From: Thiocapsa rosea | Lineage (GTDB): Bacteria; Pseudomonadota; Gammaproteobacteria; Chromatiales; Chromatiaceae | Reading direction: 5' to 3' | Length of the DNA stretch: 64,000 nt | Assembly: GCF_003634315.1 (NCBI RefSeq) | Contig: NZ_RBXL01000001.1 | Location: 4,754,501-4,818,500 of the forward strand | Shown: positions 45,397 to 53,772 of the stretch, piece after piece | Layout: each line of letters begins with the position of its first letter | How positions within the stretch are numbered: position 1 is the first letter of the stretch | Notes under the pieces: model-generated | What the model was told of the DNA's origin: nothing | The model's database searches: none | The model's input: only the letters and a program-made list of their open reading frames with translations | Position numbers and translations under genes: made by a program

Positions 45397-45675
45397 CTAT
45401 GCCGCGGCCAGCGTCTCGGAGGACGCGGCCAGCCATGCGACGAAGCGCGGGCGAACGACGAACAGCATCGCCTTTTTCGCGCTCGGGTTGACCTTCCGCT
45501 CAACCACAGCGCCGGACGACAGCAAGCCATTCTGTCGGCGATAGCGCATCCACCATTGCAGTTGGGCGCGCGTTGCGAGCTTGCGCTTTTCGCACTCGCG
45601 GCAGAATTCGGCGAAGGGGGTGATGTCGGACAGGTCCAGCGTTGCGCCGGCCTGTGGGGTGGGTTGCGGGGTCAT
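45397..45675 (-). CDS. Helix-turn-helix-like island protein
   Basis: 92 residues from the ATG at 45675: ITPFAEFCRECEKRKLATRA, QLQWWMRYRRQNGLLSSGAV, VERKVNPSAKKAMLFVVRPR. The pattern of a helix pair with W-x-x-R-x-R and a short sheet fits small excisionase- or regulator-like proteins of integrative elements. Its ribosome site lies in the hairpin at 45680-45709. Confidence 0.68.
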   Translation of the reverse strand: MTPQPTPQAGATLDLSDITPFAEFCRECEKRKLATRAQLQWWMRYRRQNGLLSSGAVVERKVNPSAKKAMLFVVRPRFVAWLAASSETLAAA

Positions 45676-45679
45676 GTCT

Positions 45680-45709
45680 CTATCCCTCACGTTTGCTGGT
45701 GAGGGATAG
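45680..45709 (-). promoter_or_regulatory. Perfect inverted repeat covering the ribosome binding site
   Basis: CTATCCCTCAC-N8-GTGAGGGATAG, an 11-bp stem. In the leftward mRNA the GAGGG that would pair with 16S rRNA, 10 nt before the ATG, is inside the 3' arm of the stem. It could be an operator or a translation-blocking hairpin. Confidence 0.7.
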
Positions 45710-45742
45710 AGTAGGAATGCGGCTCGCCGCCAGATAGAGCCA

Positions 45743-45766
45743 TGCGCAGACTATGCGGTCTACGCA
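45743..45766 (-). promoter_or_regulatory. Imperfect dyad, possible operator
   Basis: TGCGCAGAC-TATGCG-GTCTACGCA, 8 of 9 positions symmetric, between the operon's first small gene and the gene at 45785. It stands in the likely promoter region and may bind a regulator. Confidence 0.5.
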
Positions 45767-45822
45767 CACGCCATACTCAAGGGGTCATGCGTTTTTCAAC
45801 CAGTTGCGGACGGTCGTAAACG

Positions 45823-47693
45823 GGCCTTGATCATCGGTTGGTCCAAAACCGCGTGTTTCGGTAGGCGATCAAGCATCCTGAAGGAGTGGCAGGAGCGCCG
45901 GGGAGGCGTACCCTTGGAAGTGCAAACTGACCGAGGGAAACGCCGTTGTCCGATGCTCCTGCCTGTGTCGACTCTAGTGCAGATCGACGCCCCACGCCAA
46001 TCCACGATCGCTTGGATCGCGCCAAGCACCTGCATGCGGTGGCGCAAGCCCAGCAGGATGGGCAGAGTCAACGCGCGGCGGTCAGCGGCGCCGGCGTGGC
46101 GCGCAGCACCCTGCGTCACTGGAACGCGTCCCCTGCGCCATCGGCGCCGGCGGCGCTGTCGGCCTTCGTCGAGACGCCCGAGGGCGTGGTGTGGCTGCGC
46201 CGGATCCTGGTTGCCGCGCACTGGAGCATCGGCGAGCAGGGCGGCGCGGGCGTGCGCGTGGTCTGCGATTTTCTCGAGCGCAGTGGGCTGTCGGCATTCA
46301 TCGGCGCCTCCTACGGTGCGCAGCAGGCGTTCCATGCCGGCTTGGAGGAGCAGATCGTCACCGCCGCCACCGAACTGCGCGGGACGCTGGCCCAAGCCAT
46401 GCCCCATCGCACACTGAGCATCGCCGAAGATGAGACGTGGAAAGACGGCATGCGTTTGGTGGGCATCGATGCGGTCTCGAACTTCATCCTGCTCGAGCAC
46501 AGGAGCGATGAGCGCTCGGCGGCGGCCTGGACACGGGCGCTCGAGGGTGGACTCGAGGGGCTGAATGTCACGGTGGTGCAAGGCACCAGCGATGAGGCCA
46601 AGGGGCTGTTGGCGCATGTCGAGCGTGATCTGGGCGCACACCATGCCACGGACCTGTTTCATCTGCAGCATGAGGTCAGCCAGGCGATGAGTCTGTCGCT
46701 GAAGCGCGCCGAGCAACAGGCCGAGACGGCGGAGACCGAGGCGAAGGCGCGCTGGCAAGACGAATGCGCCGCCGAGCAGGCCTATCATCGGCGCCGCCAC
46801 GGCCCCGGGCGCCCGCCGGCGTTCGCCGCGCGCATCGACGAGGCGCTGAGCGCTTACGTCCAAGCCAGCCTTGCGCGCGAGCAGGCCCACGCGCACCGCG
46901 CCGAGGCCAAAGCCCTGATCGGTGCGTTCAGCGAGGTCGATCATCCCTACGAGATCCAACAGGGACAGGCGCAAACCCCCGAGCAGTTGGAGGCGCGTCT
47001 GGGAACGCTGTTTGCGCGCCTGGAGGCGATCGCCGAGGAAGCGGATCTTTCCGAGCGTCTCTGCGCACATCTGGCCAAGGCGAAGCGCCTGACTCAAAGC
47101 CTCGTCGCCACGCTGACCTTCTTCTTCATGATGGTCAACACCCGGGTGCAGGCGCTGGACCTGGCACCGGCCATCGAGCAGGCGATGCTCGACGATCTGA
47201 TCCCGGCGCTTTATCTGGAGCGCGTCGCCGCACGCAGCACCCGCGCCGAGCCCCGTCATCGACTCCGAGCACTGAGTGCGCAGCGTCTCGCCCCGCTGAG
47301 GCAGCCCTCGCACCCGATCCAGTCGCTGGATCCGCAGACCCGTCACCATCTCGAGCAGGTCGCCGGGGAGTGTGCCGATCTGTTCCAGCGCAGCAGCTCC
47401 TGTGTCGAGGGACGCAACGGCTTCCTCGCGCTCTATCAGCACGGGCATCACCGACTCAGTCCGCGCAAGCAGCAGGTCTTGACCGCCCTGCACAACTTTG
47501 CGATCAAGCGGCCCGACGGCACCACGGCCGCCGAGCGCTTCTTCGCTCAACCCCACCCATCCTTGTTCGAGCAGGTGCTCGAGCGCATGCCCTGGCCCGC
47601 CCGACCGGCCCGACGACGACCGCGCCCGGCAAGGCAGCCTTACCTCGTTCCTGTGGCGGCTTAGCAACAGTGGACCAATCGATGATCAAGGCC
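45823..47693 (+). mobile_element. Insertion sequence copy 3 (1871 bp)
   Basis: Same length and ends as copies 1 and 2, with target duplication CGTAAACG at 45815-45822 and 47694-47701. It is nearly identical to copy 1. Confidence 0.93.
45946..47664 (+). CDS. Transposase, DUF6399-like, copy 3
   Basis: 572 residues, differing from copy 1 at a single residue seen by comparison (LAPAIEQ for LASAIEQ). The same catalytic stretches are present. The near identity to copy 1 implies recent transposition within this island. Confidence 0.88.
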   Translation: MSDAPACVDSSADRRPTPIHDRLDRAKHLHAVAQAQQDGQSQRAAVSGAGVARSTLRHWNASPAPSAPAALSAFVETPEGVVWLRRILVAAHWSIGEQGGAGVRVVCDFLERSGLSAFIGASYGAQQAFHAGLEEQIVTAATELRGTLAQAMPHRTLSIAEDETWKDGMRLVGIDAVSNFILLEHRSDERSAAAWTRALEGGLEGLNVTVVQGTSDEAKGLLAHVERDLGAHHATDLFHLQHEVSQAMSLSLKRAEQQAETAETEAKARWQDECAAEQAYHRRRHGPGRPPAFAARIDEALSAYVQASLAREQAHAHRAEAKALIGAFSEVDHPYEIQQGQAQTPEQLEARLGTLFARLEAIAEEADLSERLCAHLAKAKRLTQSLVATLTFFFMMVNTRVQALDLAPAIEQAMLDDLIPALYLERVAARSTRAEPRHRLRALSAQRLAPLRQPSHPIQSLDPQTRHHLEQVAGECADLFQRSSSCVEGRNGFLALYQHGHHRLSPRKQQVLTALHNFAIKRPDGTTAAERFFAQPHPSLFEQVLERMPWPARPARRRPRPARQPYLVPVAA

Positions 47694-48258
47694 CGTAAAC
47701 GGGAACGGGACCAAGCTCTTTGCCATTTCTTCCGCGGCTTTATTCCTACTGGGCTTGCCCTTGGACAAATAGAGCGATTGGTTCTGTCTCCAATGCTCAA
47801 GAACGAGTCGCTTGCAGTCGGCCTCTTCGCGGCGGTCCGCCCTCTGGCTAGCCATGAACCGCGCGGCGTCGCGTTTCTCTTCTTTCGGATCGACCGGACG
47901 AAAACGCCCCATGTCCTCGCGCGCGTCAGCGAGGATGTTCCAACCGCCTAAGATGTCGCCGTCCTCGAAATGCTTGATTGCAAGGCGAGTGTGCGAGCTT
48001 GCCATTGCGGCGGCGAGCAGCCTGGATCGAGAATGACCGCTACCTGCCGCCCGGTATAAGGCAGGAAAGGTTCGTCGCGATCGAAGGAAATCCTCGAACG
48101 TACCCTCCCGCTCAAGCTCGTTCTGGAGATAGGCGTCAAGGTCGGCACAAATTTCCTGTGCTAGGGTCAGCCCAAGACGCTTAAGCATCATCAGGTCTTG
48201 ATCGGGCTTGCTGAGGGTGCCCAGCCCCCAGCGGGGGGCATGCTCCAAGACATCGGCG

Positions 48259-49386
48259 TCAACCATTACCCTTCCCTCCCGTGATCCCTCCGAGCGCCGA
48301 CTCCATCAGGTCGCGTGAATCCTCCGCGACCAGGTGGACATAGCGGGCGGTCAATCCGGGGCCGGACCGATGCCCAAGTATCGCGGCGATCTGGAAGGCC
48401 GACGCGCCGGCTTTGGCGAGGTAGGAGCCGCACGAGTGGCGAAGGTCATGGATGCGAAGGTTCTCGACCCCCGCGGCAGCCTTGGCGCTGGCCCATGCTT
48501 CATCGACAGGTTGCGCGCTCAGTTCGCGCTCGGCCGGCTGCATCTTCTCTTGCTTGCGGGTACTCCAGGCGAAGACGCGCGGGTCGTCCAGGCGCCGAAC
48601 CTTGGCGCGTTCCTTCAGCAGCGAGCGGACCTCCCCGAGCAGGGGGACGCGCCGATCGTCTCCGTTCTTGGTTGCGCGCAACAGGATCGAACCGCCTTTA
48701 AGGTCCGCGTCCTTCCATTCGAGCTTCAGCAGCTCCCCGCGGCGTGCCCCGGTGGCCAGGGCCAGCCGAACAAAGAGCCCGAGATCCGGCCAGGTGGTGG
48801 ACCGATCGCACGCATCGAGCAGCCGCTCACGCTCGCCGTCTTCCAGGCAGCGCCCGAAGCGGGAGTTGTTCTCCTTGCGCTTGCGGATCCCCGCAGCAGG
48901 ATTGATCTTGATGCCGTACCAACCCGCGTCGATCGCGGTCTTGTAGAGCGTCCCGACAGCCGTCTTGTAGCGGTTCAGGGTAGCGGGCGAGAGCTTGCGC
49001 TCGGTCTCCGTGACCTTGTGCCCCCCTTGCTTGGCGGTGCCCTCGGCGAGCCGGGCAAGACCGTCGCGCAGGGTGTCGTCGGTGAAGTCGGAGATCGAGC
49101 GGTCGCCATACTCATCCTTCCACCAAGCCATGCGCGCGGGCAGGCTGTCGTCCTTGCCTCGGTAGGCGCTCATGTAGCGGTCCACCAGATCCGCGAAGGT
49201 GTGGCGTCGCAGCTCGCCGCCGAGCACCTTGGACCACAGATCGAAATCAGCCTCTACCTTCGCGGCGAACGCTGATGCCTCGCGTTTGGTGCGGAAGTAT
49301 TCGGGTGGGAGGGTTTGACCCTTTCGGGTGATACGGACCTGCCAGGGTTTGTTTCTACCGTCCGTCAGCTTGCGGATAGATGCCAC
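48259..49386 (-). CDS. int: Tyrosine site-specific integrase
   Basis: 375 residues. The N-terminal arm-binding domain opens with MASIRKLTDGRNKPWQVRIT; the SAM-like core-binding domain (RHTFADLVDRYMSAYRGK...) follows; the catalytic domain has Arg in LALATGARRGELLKLEW, Lys in ATKNGDDRRVPL, His-x-x-Arg in LRIHDLRHSCGSYLAKAG, His in AAILGHRSG and Tyr in ARYVHL. It lies immediately beside the tRNA-Ser 3' end, with the same leftward orientation, and catalyses integration and excision of the island. No separate excisionase is identified with certainty. Confidence 0.93.
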   Translation of the reverse strand: MASIRKLTDGRNKPWQVRITRKGQTLPPEYFRTKREASAFAAKVEADFDLWSKVLGGELRRHTFADLVDRYMSAYRGKDDSLPARMAWWKDEYGDRSISDFTDDTLRDGLARLAEGTAKQGGHKVTETERKLSPATLNRYKTAVGTLYKTAIDAGWYGIKINPAAGIRKRKENNSRFGRCLEDGERERLLDACDRSTTWPDLGLFVRLALATGARRGELLKLEWKDADLKGGSILLRATKNGDDRRVPLLGEVRSLLKERAKVRRLDDPRVFAWSTRKQEKMQPAERELSAQPVDEAWASAKAAAGVENLRIHDLRHSCGSYLAKAGASAFQIAAILGHRSGPGLTARYVHLVAEDSRDLMESALGGITGGKGNG

Positions 49387-49466
49387 GGTCTGAACTCCCG
49401 GAGCCCGACCGCGCTACACTCGTATGCAGCCATAGCCGAACCTCCTAACCAGGTTGGTTGTGGTCA

Positions 49467-49507
49467 GAAGCCCCCGGCGTTGCGAGCGTCGCGGGGCTTC
49501 GTTTTTT
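49467..49507 (+). terminator. Rho-independent terminator, possible small RNA end
   Basis: GAAGCCCC-N18-GGGGCTTC followed by GTTTTTT. No gene reads toward it on the plus strand; the preceding 100 bp start opposite the integrase ATG. It may end a small antisense RNA of the integrase leader. Confidence 0.6.
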
Positions 49508-49533
49508 CCGGTGGAAGCTTCGAAATTTCCGGT

Positions 49534-49558
49534 GGGGGGGGGGGGGGGGGGGGGGGGG
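49534..49558 (+). repeat. Homopolymer of 25 G
   Basis: An uninterrupted G25 run after GGT. It is non-coding as far as can be seen and lies between the terminator and the right arm site. Length may be an assembly or sequencing estimate. Confidence 0.85.
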
Positions 49559-49643
49559 TCGCCCTCCGGGTTCGAAATCGTCTCGTCGTGCCTTGTCGAG
49601 ACGACACCACACGGCACCATTATAGACCGGGTTTTAGAAGTTG

Positions 49644-49664
49644 TTGGCTCAGATTTGGCTCAGA
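49644..49664 (+). repeat. 21-bp direct repeat, right end (TTGGCTCAGA twice)
   Basis: Identical in sequence and orientation to 31302-31322. It lies about 60 bp inside the tRNA-Ser 3' end. Confidence 0.8.
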
Positions 49665-49721
49665 TCCGAGCCGGTAATGCGGTAGGGTAGAAGGAGAACA
49701 ACGCCAAGACCTTGATTTATT

Positions 49722-49809
49722 TGGCGGAGAGAGTGGGATTCGAACCCACGGACCCGCGAGGGTCAACGGTTTTCAAGACCGCCGCTTTCGACCGCTCAGC
49801 CACCTCTCC
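49722..49809 (-). tRNA. tRNA-Ser, anticodon TGA
   Basis: 88 nt with CCA encoded. Minus strand: GGAGAGGTGGCTGAGCGGTC, GAAAGCGGCGGTCTTGAAAA, CCGTTGACCCTCGCGGGTCC, GTGGGTTCGAATCCCACTCT, CTCCGCCA. It has a complete acceptor stem, D arm, anticodon loop CTTGAAA, a class II long variable arm and a T arm. Its 3' half must have been supplied by the island, since the original 3' half is at 31125-31182. It decodes UCN codons ending in purine or U by wobble. Confidence 0.95.
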
Positions 49810-50016
49810 GAATCGACCGCCGGGCGCGATCTCGCAGCATCGCTGAATATCGCGCTCCCGAAGGCCGTCCCATAAGGATACCGCATGTCCACGGCGGACC
49901 CAAACGTCTTGACGCTTGCGTGCGCGACTCCATCAGGTATGCTTCAGGAACTCGGATCTTCCCGCCGAGTCTGACTCGGCAGCTTGAATCTTTACGAAAC
50001 CGGAGTGACCACACCC

Positions 50017-50685
50017 ATGGCCAACACTGATTTTTCCATTCCCCGCAGCGCACAGTCGGTCATCTCGGCCAACAAGGTGCTCAAGAACACCTATTTGCTG
50101 CTCGCCGCAACACTCGGCTTCAGCGCCTTCACGGCGATGGTGTCGATCGCCCTCGCCGTGCCGAGCTGGATGTATCTGGTCTCGGTGATCGTCGCGATGC
50201 TGATGGGTATCTTCGTACTTCCGCGCGCGGCCAACTCTTCGAAGGGTATCGGCGTCATCTTCCTGATCACCGGTCTGCTCGGATTCGGGCTGGGTTCGAT
50301 CCTGTCGATGTATCTGGCTCTTCCCAACGGCGCGCAAACCGTCGGCTTGGCGTTCGGCGGAACCGCGGCGATCTTCCTGGGCCTGTCTGGCTATGCCCTG
50401 ACCAGCAAGCGTGACTTCAGCTTCATGGGCGGATTCATCTTCGCCGGCATGATGGTCGTGATCCTGGCGATCGTGGCGAATCTGTTCCTTCAGATGCCGG
50501 CGCTCTCGCTGGCGATCTCCTCGGCCATCATCCTGCTGATGAGCGGCTTCATCCTGTTCGATACCAGCCGGATCGCGCGGGGCGAAGAAACCAACTACAT
50601 CATGGCGACCTACGGGATCTACCTCGCCATCTTCAACATTTTCATCAGTCTGCTACAGATCCTCGGGATCATGGGCGACGACTGA
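50017..50685 (+). CDS. BAX inhibitor-1/YccA-family membrane protein
   Basis: 222 residues with about seven transmembrane helices. The N-terminal segment (DFSIPRSAQSVISANKVLKN, TYLLLAATLGFSAFTAMVSI) and the terminal ALSLAISSAIILLMSGFILF, DTSRIARGEETNYIMATYGI, YLAIFNIFISLLQILGIMG are typical of the YccA branch, which interacts with the FtsH protease in E. coli. The ATG at 50017 (MANTDFSI) is used; an earlier in-frame one at 49984 is less typical. A terminator follows. Confidence 0.9.
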   Translation: MANTDFSIPRSAQSVISANKVLKNTYLLLAATLGFSAFTAMVSIALAVPSWMYLVSVIVAMLMGIFVLPRAANSSKGIGVIFLITGLLGFGLGSILSMYLALPNGAQTVGLAFGGTAAIFLGLSGYALTSKRDFSFMGGFIFAGMMVVILAIVANLFLQMPALSLAISSAIILLMSGFILFDTSRIARGEETNYIMATYGIYLAIFNIFISLLQILGIMGDD

Positions 50686-50704
50686 TCAGCCTCCCCTTCG
50701 GGCA

Positions 50705-50733
50705 CAAACCCCGGCCGAGTGCCGGGGTTTTTG
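50705..50733 (+). terminator. Rho-independent terminator of the YccA-like gene
   Basis: AACCCCGGC-CGAGT-GCCGGGGTT followed by TTTG, 20 bp after the stop. Confidence 0.88.
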
Positions 50734-50778
50734 TTTGAGCCCTCGACACGACCCCGCTCGGGGCGAGGAGACGATTCG

Positions 50779-50964
50779 ATGGAGCTTGCACTAAAGATCG
50801 CCGCTGGCGCGGTTCTCGTCTTGATGCTGTTCTATCTCTGGCCAGCCTACAAGCACTGGCAGGAGAATGGACCGAAGGCGGAAAAGGGGGACTGGCAGGC
50901 GGCCATCCTGCCGCTCGGCGCGGTCGTCGCGCTTGTCGTGCTGCTGATCATGGCGGTGCGCTGA
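50779..50964 (+). CDS. Small two-helix membrane protein
   Basis: 61 residues from the ATG at 50779 with GAGGAG upstream: two hydrophobic helices (LALKIAAGAVLVLMLFYLWP and LPLGAVVALVVLLIMAV) joined by a short charged loop (KHWQENGPKAEKGDWQAA). Function unknown. It is a single gene after the terminator. Confidence 0.75.
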   Translation: MELALKIAAGAVLVLMLFYLWPAYKHWQENGPKAEKGDWQAAILPLGAVVALVVLLIMAVR

Positions 50965-51020
50965 ACCAACGCGACGGGCCTCGATCGTAAGCCGGGCCGC
51001 GCCGAGATCGGTAGGGATCC

Positions 51021-51228
51021 GTAGGGTGGACAAGCGCAGCGCAGTCCACCGGCGCCGGCGTGGGGTTCGGTGGACTGCGCTCTCGCTTGTCCACCCTACC
51101 CCGGCCTGCCTGCGTTTGGCCCGACCTGACCTGGCCATGTCACACCTGTGGCGAGCGATCTACGCCGCGCGGCTTGTTGAGCGTTTGAGTTGTGAGGATG
51201 GGTTTCGCTGCGCTCTACCCATCCTACG
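51021..51228 (+). repeat. Long palindrome and GTAGGATGGG repeat
   Basis: GTAGGGTGGACAAGCG...CGCTTGTCCACCCTAC (51021-51100) forms a long hairpin of the same type as other intergenic repeats, and a GAGGATGGGTTTCGCTGCGC copy lies at 51194-51228. No gene is seen between 50965 and 51355. Confidence 0.85.
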
Positions 51229-51355
51229 TTTTGGTTGTTTTGCCCCGGCGGTCTTCGATTCTCGAATCCTCTGAACCGCGTCCGCTCCAACCTCCAGTGG
51301 ACCATGCGGAGCCGACTGCACGCGCCAAGGCTGCAAGGTTCACCCGAGACGCGGT

Positions 51356-51724
51356 TCAGTCGGCATACATCGGCCGCTCCTCCGCAAGATTGAGCCACCC
51401 CTTCACCACGCGATACAGAGTCCAGAAGTACACCGCACCCCAGATCAGGAAGCCGACCAAGAACACGAGGGTGACCAGACCGACGAGGCCCCACAACACC
51501 TGGAACCAAAAGGTTCTGATCTGCCAGACGAAATGGGATTCGAGCCAAGTGCCTCGCACCTCGGCGAGGCGCAGGTAGTTGACGACGACGCCGAGGACGG
51601 ATGTGACGCCGAAGATGAACGACAGGGCCTGCAGAAGATAGACGAAGCCGGTCGTGCTCTTGAGTGGATCGGTCGTTTCCGGACGAGCCGAAACGGGTTG
51701 AAGGTTGCGGGTCGAGTCATCCAT
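51356..51724 (-). CDS. Small membrane protein, conserved type
   Basis: 122 residues: a polar N-terminus, then three hydrophobic helices (FVYLLQALSFIFGVTSVLGV, FWFQVLWGLVGLVTLVFLVG, FLIWGAVYFWTLYRVVKGW) and GWLNLAEERPMY at the end. It resembles the predicted membrane-protein family COG3671/DUF4870-like. Function unknown. It shares a strand and lies 6 bp from the next gene, suggesting cotranscription. Confidence 0.75.
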   Translation of the reverse strand: MDDSTRNLQPVSARPETTDPLKSTTGFVYLLQALSFIFGVTSVLGVVVNYLRLAEVRGTWLESHFVWQIRTFWFQVLWGLVGLVTLVFLVGFLIWGAVYFWTLYRVVKGWLNLAEERPMYAD

Positions 51725-51730
51725 CGGTGC

Positions 51731-52066
51731 TCACCAAGGGCGGTATTCAAGTCCGGGAATGGCTTCGCGATCGAAGACCGACGGTAGTTCCCGAATGAGT
51801 TGATCCACCTCGTCGAAATCCATGTGCCGACCGTAGGAGGCTTTGGCCGCATCGATCGGCAGCTCGACCCAATACCGGATGGACCCCGGCTCGCGAAGGA
51901 TCTGCAGGGTGTTGTCGGCGTGATCGATGATCCCGAGATAGTCGTCCGCATGTTGCAGGCGAGGCAGCAGTTGCTCGCGAATTTCACGGCTGCTCACCTC
52001 CAGCCCGCTCGAAGACGAGACCGACTCCCCCGAACGCTCGAACAAGTAATAGACGCGATAGTGCAT
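51731..52066 (-). CDS. Conserved small protein, unknown function
   Basis: 111 residues from the ATG at 52066 (MHYRVYYLFERSGESVSSSS, GLEVSSREIREQLLPRLQHA, DDYLGIIDHADNTLQILREP, YWVELPIDAAKASYGRHMDF). A mixed alpha/beta soluble protein. No catalytic motif seen. It precedes the membrane-protein gene by 6 bp. Confidence 0.7.
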   Translation of the reverse strand: MHYRVYYLFERSGESVSSSSGLEVSSREIREQLLPRLQHADDYLGIIDHADNTLQILREPGSIRYWVELPIDAAKASYGRHMDFDEVDQLIRELPSVFDREAIPGLEYRPW

Positions 52067-52294
52067 GGCTGACGATGTTCGCTCTGTGTGTGCTGTAACG
52101 CTCTGGTCTCGACACGGCGTACGGCATAAGATGCGCCCGTATCCGCGTCCGACCGAAAACCCCCTCGAGCACGCCGAGCCGGCTCGACCTTCGGCGAGTC
52201 GAGATCGCCGAGCCCTTCCGCACGGATGCGGGATCCGGCAATCACACGCGCGGCGACCCGTGCCGGACCACCTCAGAGCCATTCGGAGACGTCG

Positions 52295-53590
52295 ATGTCG
52301 GTTCTCAAAATGAAGCTCCACTGGCAGATCCTGATCGCGCTTGTGTTGGCGATCGTCATCGGGCTGCTCATCGAGCGCGACACCGGACTCTTCGGGGTCA
52401 CCCTATACGGGATCTTTGCCTTTCTGGGCGAGCTTTTCCTCAACGCCCTGAAGATGTTGATTGTACCCCTGATCGTGTCTTCGATCATCGTCGGGGTCGC
52501 CGGAATCGGCAGCTCGAGCAATCTCGGGCGTCTCGGAGGCAAGACCATCGGCTACTACGCGATGACGAGCCTGCTCGCCATCATCGTAGGGCTGCTTGTC
52601 GTCAACATCATTCAGCCCGGTGTGGTGGAAGGCACGGCCGAGGAGGTGTTCGGGCTCACGGCCAGCAAGAGCGATCTGGAGGCCCAATTCGCCGACAAGG
52701 GCGCCACCGACATCGTCGAGATCTTCCTGCGCATGGTGCCGACCAACGTCGTCGCGGCGGCGGCGGCGGGACAGATGCTCGGGCTGATCTTCTTCAGTCT
52801 GCTCTACGGTTTCTTCATCACGCGCCTGAACGGCAACTATGCGCAAACACAGCTCGACTTCTGGAACGGCGTCTTCGAGGTGATGATGAAGATCACCGAG
52901 CTGGTGATGCGCTTCGCACCCATCGGGGTCTTCGCACTGGTCGCCAAGACGGTCACGGACACCGGGCTGGAGGCATTCGGGCCGCTTGCGCTCTTCTTCT
53001 TCAGCGTCGTGATCGCGCTGGGCATCCATTTTTTCGTGACCCTGCCCCTGCTGCTCATGTTCATCGGCGGGGTCAAGCCAAGCCGCCACTACCGCGCCAT
53101 GGGAGCTGCGCTGCTCACGGCCTTCTCGACCGCATCCTCCTCGGCCACGCTCCCGCTCACCATGGAATGTGTCGAGAAGAATGCAGGGGTCTCCAATCGG
53201 ACCTCGAGCTTCGTGCTGCCCTTGGGTGCGACGGTGAACATGGACGGAACTGCGCTCTATGAGTGCGTCGCCGTCATGTTCATCGCCCAGGCGTACGGGA
53301 TCGAGTTGGGATTCGCGACCCAGATCCTGATCGTGATCCTCGCGCTTCTGACCTCGATCGGCGTGGCCGGCATCCCGGCCGCAAGCCTCGTGGCCATCGC
53401 CATCATCCTGACCGCCGTCGGCCTGCCGCTGGAAGGGATCGGGCTGATCCTGGCGGTCGATCGACTCCTCGATATGATGCGCACCTCGGTCAACGTCTTC
53501 AGCGACTCGTGCGGTGCCGTCATCATCGCCAAGAGCGAAGGGGAAACCGGCATTCTCGAGAACGATGTGCCAACGCCGGCCAGGGCCTAG
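52295..53590 (+). CDS. Dicarboxylate/amino-acid:cation symporter (DAACS)
   Basis: 431 residues with about eight transmembrane helices and two hairpins. Key motifs are AFSTASSSATLPLTMECVEK (serine-rich hairpin 1), LPLGATVNMDGTALYECVAV (NMDGT), and DRLLDMMRTSVNVFSDSCGA (hairpin 2 with the Asp that contacts the substrate). The GltP/DctA-like family imports glutamate, aspartate or C4-dicarboxylates with Na+ or H+. The ATG at 52295 has GGAG 8 nt upstream. The specific substrate is not readable. Confidence 0.93.
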   Translation: MSVLKMKLHWQILIALVLAIVIGLLIERDTGLFGVTLYGIFAFLGELFLNALKMLIVPLIVSSIIVGVAGIGSSSNLGRLGGKTIGYYAMTSLLAIIVGLLVVNIIQPGVVEGTAEEVFGLTASKSDLEAQFADKGATDIVEIFLRMVPTNVVAAAAAGQMLGLIFFSLLYGFFITRLNGNYAQTQLDFWNGVFEVMMKITELVMRFAPIGVFALVAKTVTDTGLEAFGPLALFFFSVVIALGIHFFVTLPLLLMFIGGVKPSRHYRAMGAALLTAFSTASSSATLPLTMECVEKNAGVSNRTSSFVLPLGATVNMDGTALYECVAVMFIAQAYGIELGFATQILIVILALLTSIGVAGIPAASLVAIAIILTAVGLPLEGIGLILAVDRLLDMMRTSVNVFSDSCGAVIIAKSEGETGILENDVPTPARA

Positions 53591-53772
53591 TCGCCCCCGC
53601 AGCCCCGAGCCGCGAGGACGCTCGCGGCCCCGGGTCGAGCGGTCGATCGGTTTCCTTACCGGGGCCAATGGAATTACGATAGGGCGCGGGGCACGATCCG
53701 GTTCACCGACGCGGCGACCGCTCGCTCGCGCCCTGCTCATGCCGGCCCCTCCGAATCAGCATCGCGAGCCCC

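Larger units (their letters stand above)
45785..48266 (-). pseudogene. Island protein next to integrase, C-terminus cut off by an insertion sequence
   Basis: From the ATG at 48266 about 190 residues: a globular, mostly helical protein (LGLTLAQEICADLDAYLQNE, DGDILGGWNILADAREDMGR, FMASQRADRREEADCKRLVL). IS copy 3 enters after SLVPFPF. Removing it and one CGTAAACG restores FTTVRNWLKNA and a stop at 45785, which gives an HTH-like end (GKPSRNKAAEEMAKSL...TVRNWLK), similar to small regulators. It overlaps the integrase stop by 8 bp. The IS-bearing frame ends in GLDHRLVHCC. Confidence 0.75.
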
